Assembly: GCA_964478125.1 (NCBI GenBank)
Contig: CAYZGR010000009.1
Span: forward strand, 3,877-67,876
DNA length: 64,000 nt
Source: FW021-bin31 sp964478125
GTDB taxonomy: Bacteria > Bacteroidota > Bacteroidia > Chitinophagales > Chitinophagaceae
Direction of reading: 5' to 3'
The notes below the pieces were generated by a model. That model saw only the letters and a program-made list of their open reading frames with translations, did not search any database and was not told the DNA's origin. A program made the position numbers and the translations under genes. Every line of letters begins with the position of its first letter. The first letter of the stretch is position 1. Below, one piece after another: positions 33,915-41,280 of the stretch.

Positions 33915-34756
33915 TCAAAATCTGATATTGAGCATGTTCTCCAATGCTTTTTGCCCTTTTTCAGTAACGGTAATGATCCGGGAATTATTGATCCGTTTCA
34001 CCCAGCTCTTTTCAAACATTTTTTCCAATAACGCCTTGCCTAATGCCCCTCCAAGGTGGTGTTTCCGTTCGCTGAAATCCAGGCAGGCCTTAGAAAAGGC
34101 TCCGGGCTTTTCCTTGGGAACATGGGTATGTATATCCCATTCTCTGAGAAAAGCTTTTCCTTTTGCAGTTAAAGAAAAGACGGTTTTATACTCTTGTTCC
34201 TGTTTTAAAAGAAGCGCCTGTTGCAGCATTTTTTCCGTGAGTTGCACACCGATCTTTCCCGCCATGTGCCCGTAACAGCTTCGGCAATAGTGGAGCGGTG
34301 GTATAGTACCCTTGTCTTTTATGTTTTTCGTTCCAATTTCCAGGTCTGGTTCGATGTAATTTTTAATTTGCTTGATAGCAGCAGGATCAGATAGCCTGAA
34401 GTAGTCATGCCCGTNNNNNNNNNNNNNNNNNNNNNNNNNNNNNNNNNNNNNNNNNNNNNNNNNNNNNNNNNNNNNNNNNNNNNNNNNNNNNNNNNNNNNN
34501 NNNNNNNNNNNNNNTTTTTAATTTGCTTGATAGCAGCAGGATCAGATAGCCTGAAGTAGTCATGCCCGTTGTATCTTTCTGTTTCTATTACTTTTGAGCT
34601 TTTGAGAAGATCAAGATGAGCAGAAATGCCATCTGTCTTTTTATTGGTAAAGCGGGCTAATTCTCTTGCCGTATAGGCCCTCCCTTGAGACAAAGCTTGC
34701 AGAATATATTTATTAACGGGATCATACACCATTTTTTTCGTTTTTCCTTGGGTCAT
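33915..34756 (-). CDS. ArsR-like winged-helix transcriptional regulator, interrupted by an assembly gap
   Basis: As deposited, the gene is broken by 100 N. Removing the N run and one copy of the duplicated 55 bp (155 bp in all) joins both parts in a single frame of 228 residues. The N-terminus carries the winged helix (YILQALSQGRAYTARELARF, then HLDLLKSSKVIETERYNGHD). The rest starts HYCRSCYGHMAGKIGVQL, the Cys-Tyr-x-His-x-AG block of the YgaV-type ArsR family. The two Cys could sense metals, thiols or redox state. The start codon is 6 bp after the PEP-mutase gene, so both are one transcript. Confidence 0.85.
34360..34569. other. Assembly gap (100 N, 34415-34514) with duplicated 55-bp flanks
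   Basis: Bases 34360-34414 recur exactly at 34515-34569. Collapsing them restores one regulator reading frame, which is direct support for a false gap. Confidence 0.95.
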
Positions 34757-34762
34757 AATAGC

Positions 34763-35605
34763 TCATTTAAAAAAACTGTTTATTTCGGGATAGGTGAGGT
34801 CTTTATTATGGAAAACGGACCAATCATTCCCGGTACGCCATTCGGATGCCGCTTTTTTCAACAGATTTAAAGTAGCCAGAATGGGTCTTGAGCCTGTACT
34901 GATTCGTTCTACTTTAAGTTGTTTTAGTTTTGAAAGGGGGAGCGTATCGGTAAAAAGGATATTCAGAGGGGACCGGATGGCCTCTTTTAAGCGGGCAACC
35001 GTTTCAATCTCTTTTACGAACGGCACGAAAATACCATCGGCGCCTGCATCTGCAAAGGCCTCTGCCCGTTCGATACAGGCCTTGATCTTGCTCTCCAGAT
35101 CGCCGGGAACTTTTTCCATCGCGTCCGTCCTGGCATTGATGAACAAATTGACTTTCTTCTCTTTAGCAATGGATTTTATCAATGCAATTTCTTTCGCCTG
35201 ATGATTTATATCATTTAATATTTTATTTTGTGAATGGATGTCTTCCAGATTGATTCCGACGGCGCCGGCTTCGATAAGATCGTTAATAAAATGAGCGAAC
35301 TTATCCATATCCCGGTAATATCCACCCTCAATATCGGCAGTAACGGGAATGGATACCTGGTGGGTGATGCGGCTGATCACTTTCAACATCAATTCGGGAG
35401 GAATATGTTCTCCATCCTGATAACCACAGGACCATGATATTCCTGAACTTGTTGTGGCAAGGGCGGCAAAACCCGCCTGTTCAAATATTTTGGCTGAAGT
35501 GCAATCCCATGCATTGGGCAATAGCAGCGTTTCTGTAGCGTGATGCAGCGCATGAAATTTTTTTGTCAGTTTATTTTGTCTATCCCGATTAAAAGAGGCT
35601 TCCAT
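34763..35605 (-). CDS. Isocitrate lyase/PEP mutase family enzyme
   Basis: About 280 residues of the PEP mutase/isocitrate lyase barrel. Visible blocks: LLPNAWDCTSAKIFEQAGF and ATTSSGISWSCGYQDGE near the N-terminus, VTADIEGGY (metal-binding Asp/Glu), GINLEDIH, and NARTDA. Members include methylisocitrate lyase, oxaloacetate hydrolase and phosphonopyruvate enzymes. The lyase loop KKCGH is not seen; the position near 90 has only SCGYQDG. The reaction therefore stays open. ATG 35605 is preferred over 35632. It leads an operon with the ArsR-like regulator. Confidence 0.82.
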   Translation of the reverse strand: MEASFNRDRQNKLTKKFHALHHATETLLLPNAWDCTSAKIFEQAGFAALATTSSGISWSCGYQDGEHIPPELMLKVISRITHQVSIPVTADIEGGYYRDMDKFAHFINDLIEAGAVGINLEDIHSQNKILNDINHQAKEIALIKSIAKEKKVNLFINARTDAMEKVPGDLESKIKACIERAEAFADAGADGIFVPFVKEIETVARLKEAIRSPLNILFTDTLPLSKLKQLKVERISTGSRPILATLNLLKKAASEWRTGNDWSVFHNKDLTYPEINSFFK

Positions 35606-35667
35606 TTTTGAATTATTTTGAAATATTGACAATAAAGGGGATGTTATTGTTTAAATATACAGGGTAT

Positions 35668-36822
35668 TTATAACAGAGGGGGATGAGTCAAAGCAGGCTT
35701 TTCAAAGGCCTTTTGAGCCGCCTGGCGGCCCAGCCGGATGCGTTTTTCAATGACTTCATTTCTGCTGTCCAGCGTTTCTCCCAATTCATCTTTCAGGGGT
35801 TGAATAATTTTATAATCAAAATACTTTAAGATCTTTCCATTCCATCTGAGCTTGGTTTTTCCCGCTTGTTTTACCAGGGCATTTACCTTTATAAATTCCC
35901 GGATATCATCGTTGAAGATCTCAGCCAGCGTGATCTCCGTAAGGCTTCGTAAAGCAATATCGCCAATATTCCAGGCCTCGTTCATGGGTGTTATATAGCC
36001 GCTATTGCAATTGATGATAATAACCTCATACGGGAGGTCTTCGGGATCTGCTTTGATCCGGTCCACCACATCTACCAGGGGAGAATTATTACGAATGCCC
36101 CCATCGATAGCATTTCTTACTACTTTTTGTATCACCGGTTGTTTAATTTCGGTAATGGGCGCCCAGATGACGGGCATGGCGGTGGATGCCAGAATGGCTT
36201 GGATAAAATCGGCATTATTGTTAAATTCCTTATTGGAAAGGGAATAGTACAATCCGTCATTCAACGATACGGTACCGCAATGATAGATCGTGTCTTCCGG
36301 TATTTTATTCAGGTCTACATATTTCGTCAGTTTTTCTTCCAGTGGTTTATTACTGGCCAGAGCTTTGAATTTGGGAAAGTTCTTGTCAAAATCCTGCTCT
36401 GCAAATTTCAGGATGGTGGCCATCATTCCAGGGACGCTTTTATCAAATATACGACGTACCGAATTCCACCCTCCTTTTGCCATCATTCCAAAATTAATCT
36501 TAAATCCCGGGAGCAAGTCCTGTTTCAGTTGTGAAAAATCAAGTTGGATTTTTCCTTCACGGGTGATGTATTCGGAATGATATATTTCTTTTCCACCATT
36601 TCTTTGAATCAGTCTCCAGAGTGTCTCCAGGTCATCAAGCTGTCTGCCGGCCGTCAGGATACCATTTAACGCACCGACCGACACGCCGCAAATGATATCG
36701 AAGCGGAAATCATCCTGCCCGGTAAGGCTTTTCCAGTTTTCCCGCATGTATTGCAGGGCCCCCAGTTGGAAAGCTCCTTTAAAACCGCCTCCACTTAGCG
36801 CCAATGCATATTTCTTCTTCAT
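35668..36822 (-). CDS. Patatin-like phospholipase
   Basis: A 384-residue lipid acyl hydrolase. The oxyanion loop SGGGFKGAFQLG is at residues 10-21, the nucleophile Ser48 is in GVSVG, and the catalytic Asp is in the DGGIRNNSP block. There is no signal peptide, so the protein is probably cytosolic or attached to the inner membrane, unlike the barrel-linked PlpD type. It is divergent from the membrane methyltransferase gene. Confidence 0.9.
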   Translation of the reverse strand: MKKKYALALSGGGFKGAFQLGALQYMRENWKSLTGQDDFRFDIICGVSVGALNGILTAGRQLDDLETLWRLIQRNGGKEIYHSEYITREGKIQLDFSQLKQDLLPGFKINFGMMAKGGWNSVRRIFDKSVPGMMATILKFAEQDFDKNFPKFKALASNKPLEEKLTKYVDLNKIPEDTIYHCGTVSLNDGLYYSLSNKEFNNNADFIQAILASTAMPVIWAPITEIKQPVIQKVVRNAIDGGIRNNSPLVDVVDRIKADPEDLPYEVIIINCNSGYITPMNEAWNIGDIALRSLTEITLAEIFNDDIREFIKVNALVKQAGKTKLRWNGKILKYFDYKIIQPLKDELGETLDSRNEVIEKRIRLGRQAAQKAFEKPALTHPPLL

Positions 36823-36950
36823 TCTTTAGTGATTTTCCGATTGGTTTTTAAAAATACAAAAAATACTCATTTTTTGAGGAAAACATTACCTTTAGCTGTT
36901 ATATCAATAACAATCTGGGAAGTACGCTTGTATTTCATTAAAGTCTTTTC

Positions 36951-37670
36951 ATGGATAAGATCAATTATGGTATTGATGCCCCTGTGGTCATTCGGAATCT
37001 ATTGATGATAGGAGGAGCATTGATCCTGATCTCTGTATTTCTGCCTTCTATAGGGTATTCGACATTGAGCGGGCTCATTGCCCATATGGTTTTTTGGCCG
37101 GGGCTTTTTATGGTAGTCGAAGGACTTTTAATGTTGCTTTATGCCAAATGGGGCAAGTTCCGGCACCGGGATAGAATGCTTTCTCTTTTTCCCTGGAGAG
37201 GGGATGAAAACGTACTGGATGTGGGTGCCGGCCTCGGGCTTTTAATGATAGGAGTGGCAAAAAGATTAACAATGGGAAAATCATACGGAATAGACATATT
37301 CAATTCCTATGACTTATCCAGTAATACTTTACGGCAGCTAAAGACCAACATTCGACTGGAAGAAGTGGAAGAAAAAACCATTGTCAGAGAAGAGGATATT
37401 CAACAGACTGATTTTGAGGATGAATTTTTTGATGTCATCGTTTCCAATCTTTGCCTACATAATATTAATAAAAAAGCGGGTAGAGAACAGGCTTGTAAAG
37501 AGATATTCAGGCTCTTAAAGCCCGGGGGTAAGGCCATTATTTCGGATTTTATACACATCAGCGCATACAAAGGCCATTTTGAAAATATGGGTATGAAGGT
37601 TCATAAAGCAGGCACTTATTTTTTTGATACCCATCCGCCGTTAACGATCATTGTGGCTGAAAAGGGATAG
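36951..37670 (+). CDS. Class I SAM methyltransferase with N-terminal membrane helices
   Basis: 239 residues. Two hydrophobic helices (about residues 15-35 and 42-64) precede a methyltransferase domain with motif I VLDVGAGLGLL, VREEDIQQTDF (post-II acidic site), FDVIVSNLCLHNI and LLKPGGKAIISDF. The layout places the catalytic domain on the cytosolic face of the inner membrane, so a lipid or quinone-like substrate is plausible. The substrate cannot be named. Confidence 0.82.
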   Translation: MDKINYGIDAPVVIRNLLMIGGALILISVFLPSIGYSTLSGLIAHMVFWPGLFMVVEGLLMLLYAKWGKFRHRDRMLSLFPWRGDENVLDVGAGLGLLMIGVAKRLTMGKSYGIDIFNSYDLSSNTLRQLKTNIRLEEVEEKTIVREEDIQQTDFEDEFFDVIVSNLCLHNINKKAGREQACKEIFRLLKPGGKAIISDFIHISAYKGHFENMGMKVHKAGTYFFDTHPPLTIIVAEKG

Positions 37671-37695
37671 AATGGCGGAAATGCACTATTAAAAT

Positions 37696-38155
37696 ATGGC
37701 TAAACAAGATATTCGATGGGTTCAGCAGTTTAATAATTATAAAAAGGCCTTGAAAAAATGGGAAGATGCTGTGGTCTATATAAAAGAACATTTTCCAAAA
37801 GAAGGATTGTCAATTGGCGGTGACGGGATTGACGAGGTATTGGAATGATTTAGTAAAACGGGGACTGGTTCAAAGTTTTGACTATACACACGAACTTGCC
37901 CGGAAAGCCATGAAAGATTACAGCATTTATCAGGGAAATAAAGATGTACATGGCTCGCCTGATGCCACAAGAGAGGCCTTTGCTTTAGGACTGATCCCGG
38001 ATGGAGATGTATGGATGGAGATGATAAAAATCAGAAACCAAACCTCGCATACATATGAGGAGCAAACTGCAAATGAAATTTTCGACCAGATCATTTATAA
38101 ATACCACCCTGCTTTTACCGCCTTTCAACATAAAATGGAAGTAATAAAATCATAA
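37696..38155 (+). pseudogene. HepT/HI0074-type HEPN toxin, frameshifted
   Basis: ATG 37696 opens with the family start (KQDIRWVQQFNNYKKAL) but stops at 37848. A +1 frame continues DLVKRGLVQSFDYTHELA to the normal end at 38155. The HEPN active-site set RNQTSHTY (R-x4-H-x-Y) is intact. The usually conserved Trp of HELAWK is Arg here, which fits decay. A sequencing error could also explain the frameshift. It is followed 3 bp later by the MNT-domain partner, which is also shifted. Confidence 0.75.
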
Positions 38156-38158
38156 AAA

Positions 38159-38463
38159 ATGCCATACGGATTGAAGCAAGAGACAATCGATCAGATCAAC
38201 GGCGTATTTGCAAAATATTCGCAGGTTGAAAAGGCCATTTTGTATGGTTCCAGAACAAAAGGAAACGAGCGTCTTAATTCTGATATAGATTTAACTTTAA
38301 AAGGGAAAGATATAGACTTATTGCGCTTACTCAGGATAGAAAATGAACTGGATGACTTGTTGCTGTCTTATAAAATAGACTTATATTTTAAATAATATTA
38401 CCAATAAAGATTTATCGGATCATATACAGCGCCGGGGGAAAGTGTTTGACGAAATTCATGATT
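38159..38463 (+). pseudogene. MntA-type nucleotidyltransferase antitoxin, frameshifted near the C-terminus
   Basis: 78 residues read normally, with the minimal nucleotidyltransferase motif YGSRTKGNERLNSDIDL. The frame then ends at 38395. The expected C-terminus (NNITNKDLSDHIQRRGKVF) continues in another frame to 38463. In known pairs MntA adenylylates the Tyr of the HEPN R-x4-H-x-Y motif. The core motif survives here, so partial activity cannot be excluded. Both members of the pair carry a shift, so the module is probably degenerate. Confidence 0.72.
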
Positions 38464-38662
38464 AACCCGGAAAACCATCTTCTTTTTTCTTACTTTTGCC
38501 GACTGATNNNNNNNNNNNNNNNNNNNNNNNNNNNNNNNNNNNNNNNNNNNNNNNNNNNNNNNNNNNNNNNNNNNNNNNNNNNNNNNNNNNNNNNNNNNNN
38601 NNNNNNNAATTCATGATTAACCCGGAAAACCATCTTCTTTTTTCTTACTTTTGCCGACTGAT
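38453..38662. other. Assembly gap (100 N, 38508-38607) with duplicated 55-bp flanks
   Basis: Bases 38453-38507 recur exactly at 38608-38662. The duplicate also doubles the TACTTTTG promoter element, at 38491-38498 and 38646-38653. After collapse only one promoter remains, just upstream of the TPR gene. Confidence 0.92.
38646..38653 (+). promoter_or_regulatory. -7 promoter element (TACTTTTG) for the TPR gene
   Basis: A perfect TAnnTTTG, 30 bp before the ATG at 38684. Its duplicate copy before the N run is an assembly artefact. Confidence 0.55.
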
Positions 38663-38683
38663 TGATTTCAAAAGAGCATATTT

Positions 38684-39331
38684 ATGGTCCGTAAACTTTT
38701 TTTGACTTACCGCCTTCATTTGGGGCTGTTGTTTTTACTTTTGGGCATCCTTATAAACTTCACATCGGGAATCAACCTGGCCTGGATATTTTACCTGGTT
38801 GCCTTGATATTGATCTTCACTCATTTCTTTTTGGGCCCGTTGGGCCTTGCACAAGGATACCTGGAAAATGGAGATCTTGAAGGTGCGGAATCCATTCTTG
38901 CAAAGATCAAATTCCCGGGCCTCCTTTATAAACCCATTCGTTCTACATTTTATTTCTTAAAATCTATTATGGCCAGCACGAAACAAAATCTGGATGAAGC
39001 GGAAGATTTCATGCAGAAATGTGTTTCGCTGGGTACCCCCATGAAGGAAGTTCAGGCTCAGGCTTATTTTCAATTGGGTAATATTTCTTATCAGAAGAGC
39101 AATATGAAAAAGGCCAATGAATATTTAAAGAAAGCGGTTAATGCCGGTTTGCCGGACAGAGAGAGTCGTGCGGCGGCTTATTTGCAGCTGGCATCCATAG
39201 CCATGGCCCGTCGGGATTTTAAAGGGGTTCGTCGCTATCATAAATTATGTAAGAATCAAAATCCTTCTTCACCCGAGGTCCTTTCTCAACTTTCGCAATT
39301 GGACAAATATATTCCCCGTATGCCGGGATAA
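38684..39331 (+). CDS. Membrane-anchored tetratricopeptide-repeat protein
   Basis: 215 residues. Two hydrophobic helices (about 8-28 and 32-50) are followed by TPR-like helix pairs, clearest at AQAYFQLGNISYQKSNMKKANEY... and AAAYLQLASIAMARRDFKGV. Such proteins scaffold other proteins at the membrane. No partner is indicated. It has its own promoter and ends 78 bp before the transketolase gene. Confidence 0.75.
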   Translation: MVRKLFLTYRLHLGLLFLLLGILINFTSGINLAWIFYLVALILIFTHFFLGPLGLAQGYLENGDLEGAESILAKIKFPGLLYKPIRSTFYFLKSIMASTKQNLDEAEDFMQKCVSLGTPMKEVQAQAYFQLGNISYQKSNMKKANEYLKKAVNAGLPDRESRAAAYLQLASIAMARRDFKGVRRYHKLCKNQNPSSPEVLSQLSQLDKYIPRMPG

Positions 39332-39363
39332 GCGTGGAAGTTGTATTACAAGAAAGTTATTTT

Positions 39364-39371
39364 TACCTTCG
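39364..39371 (+). promoter_or_regulatory. Possible -7 promoter element (TACCTTCG) for the transketolase half
   Basis: One mismatch from TAnnTTTG, 38 bp before the ATG at 39410. The same T-to-C variant occurs before metK. Confidence 0.35.
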
Positions 39372-39409
39372 CCCTGCATTTTTATTAATCTAAATAATTA
39401 TAGAAAAGT

Positions 39410-40369
39410 ATGTTGAAAGATATTCAGGTTCTTGGAGAAAAAGCGACGAGAGATGGTTTCGGCGCCGGTATCCATGAGTTGGGAAATGAGAATCCCGATG
39501 TGGTTGTATTGACGGCCGATCTGGCGGGTTCTCTGAAAATAGCTCCTTTTATAAAAGAACATCCCGAACGTTTCTTCCAATGCGGAATTTCTGAAGCCAA
39601 TATGATGGGCGTTGCCGCCGGTCTTACCATTGGAGGGAAGATCCCTTATACCACTACCTTTGCTAATTTTTCAACGGGTCGTGTATATGATCAGATCCGT
39701 CAGTCTATTGCATATTCACAGAAGAATGTAAAGCTTTGTGCTTCTCATGCAGGTTTGACCCTGGGGGAAGACGGCGCCACTCATCAGATACTGGAAGACA
39801 TAGGGATGATGAAAATGCTCCCCGGCATGACGGTTATTGTGCCTTGTGACGCCAATCAGACCAAAGCAGCCACTAAAGCTATTGCGAACCATGTCGGGCC
39901 TGTTTATCTTCGCTTTGGCCGGCCGAAGTGGCCTATTATCACTCCCGAAGATCAGCCTTTTGAGATTGGTAAAGCACAAGTATTGAGCGAAGGTACCGAT
40001 GTAACCCTTTTTGCCTGTGGCCACCTGGTTTGGAAAGCCATTGAAGCCGGAAGGGAACTTGAAGAGAAGGGGATCAGTGTGGAGCTGATCAATATTCACA
40101 CGATTAAACCCCTGGATACGGAAGCCGTTATTCGTTCGCTGAAAAAAACCAAATGTGCGGTGACCTGTGAAGAACATAATGTACTGGGAGGAATGGGAGA
40201 CTATATTGCACAAACGGCCGCCCGTCATTTCCCGGTTCCTATAGAATTTGTGGGCACCAATGATACTTTTGGCGAGAGTGGAAAGCCCAATGAATTACTG
40301 GATAAATATGGCCTCAGCGCACCACATATTATAGGTGCAGCCGAGATGGCTATCAAACGAAAAGGATAG
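39410..40369 (+). CDS. Transketolase, C-terminal half (pyrimidine-binding plus C domains)
   Basis: 319 residues equal to the second half of transketolase. The pyrimidine domain holds the catalytic Glu in GISEANMMGVAAG and HAGLTLGEDGATHQ, and the C-terminal domain holds VTCEEHNVLGGMGDY. The ThDP diphosphate-binding first half is absent and is not next to it, although many Bacteroidota encode the two halves in tandem. The active enzyme needs that other subunit from elsewhere. Confidence 0.9.
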   Translation: MLKDIQVLGEKATRDGFGAGIHELGNENPDVVVLTADLAGSLKIAPFIKEHPERFFQCGISEANMMGVAAGLTIGGKIPYTTTFANFSTGRVYDQIRQSIAYSQKNVKLCASHAGLTLGEDGATHQILEDIGMMKMLPGMTVIVPCDANQTKAATKAIANHVGPVYLRFGRPKWPIITPEDQPFEIGKAQVLSEGTDVTLFACGHLVWKAIEAGRELEEKGISVELINIHTIKPLDTEAVIRSLKKTKCAVTCEEHNVLGGMGDYIAQTAARHFPVPIEFVGTNDTFGESGKPNELLDKYGLSAPHIIGAAEMAIKRKG

Positions 40370-40411
40370 ATGCTGTCTGTCTTTTTTTATTGTCTTTCTT
40401 AACTTGTTGCC

Positions 40412-41269
40412 ATGAAAAAGATAATCTGGTTCATTCTGGCCTTTGTCCTTTCTTTTTCTTCTCGTGGGCAAACCCCTTTGGATGCGCAGCTCATGAACCA
40501 AATGATCCGGGATACTACTTTTATCCTTACGCCGGGGGTAAGTGAAACCAATCTTTATTATTTAAATAAGGCGGACAAGCCTATGGCCGTTTATATTCTT
40601 CATGCAGATTTGAAGAAACATAAACTGGGACTGGAAGCTACTACGCCTTTCAATAAAGATACTTTCGCCAGGCAGACAATGATGAACCAGATGAAATATG
40701 AAAACGGCTCCAATCACAAGGTGATAGCAGGAGTAAATGCCGGTTTCTTCAACATGAAAACGGGAGATCCTGTGGAAGTAGAAATCAAAGAAGGCAGGAT
40801 CTTAAAGGATACCGTTTTACCTCATCGTGCATTTGTCGGAGTTTTAAAAAATGGCAAAGTCATTATAGGAGATGCCAGACTGTATAGGAAAAAGAAAAAA
40901 AGACTGGTAGAAGCTACAGGCGGTTCCAATATCCTGGTTGAGAAGGGGAGGGAAGTCCCTCAAAAACACAATAGTTTCAGCCTGACCCGGCATCCGAGAA
41001 CAGCAGTAGGGGTCATCAACAGGCATGAAGTGGTATTCGTAGTGGTAGATGGGCGTCAGCCGGATTATGCCAATGGCATGCCGCTGGACGAATTGGCGCA
41101 TTTGATGAAAAAACTCGGATCGAAAACCGCCCTAAATCTTGATGGCGGCGGTTCTTCTACCTTAATTTCTCTGGATAAGAAAACAGGGCAATGGATCAAC
41201 CGGAACAAACCTTCGGGAAAACGGGAACGTCCCGTTGCAAATGGCTGGATTATAGTGGATTACCAATAA
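40412..41269 (+). CDS. Phosphodiester glycosidase family (NAGPA-like) secreted protein
   Basis: 285 residues with a signal peptide (MKKIIWFILAFVLSFSSRG). The NAGPA/DUF2233 domain follows: GVNAGFFNM near 108, TAVGVINRHEVVFVVVDGRQ near 195, and ALNLDGGGSSTL near 238. The human relative uncovers mannose-6-phosphate by removing GlcNAc. Bacterial members are thought to act on phosphodiester-linked sugars in the envelope. The S9 peptidase gene starts 11 bp downstream, so the two are likely co-transcribed. Confidence 0.87.
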   Translation: MKKIIWFILAFVLSFSSRGQTPLDAQLMNQMIRDTTFILTPGVSETNLYYLNKADKPMAVYILHADLKKHKLGLEATTPFNKDTFARQTMMNQMKYENGSNHKVIAGVNAGFFNMKTGDPVEVEIKEGRILKDTVLPHRAFVGVLKNGKVIIGDARLYRKKKKRLVEATGGSNILVEKGREVPQKHNSFSLTRHPRTAVGVINRHEVVFVVVDGRQPDYANGMPLDELAHLMKKLGSKTALNLDGGGSSTLISLDKKTGQWINRNKPSGKRERPVANGWIIVDYQ

Positions 41270-41280
41270 AGACTAAAGAC

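Noticed and set aside
33733..33918. Short ORFs on both strands between cysH and the regulator
   Set aside because: Sixty to seventy residues with no domain, no promoter and no conserved pattern. The stretch is treated as intergenic.
34319..34756. A 145-residue regulator with a run of unknown residues, as a stand-alone gene
   Set aside because: Its C-terminal 35 residues are read out of frame after the N run. Collapsing the duplicated flanks shows that the true gene continues to 33915.
38498..38507. A second promoter before the gap at 38508
   Set aside because: It is part of the 55-bp duplicate created by the assembly, not a separate promoter.
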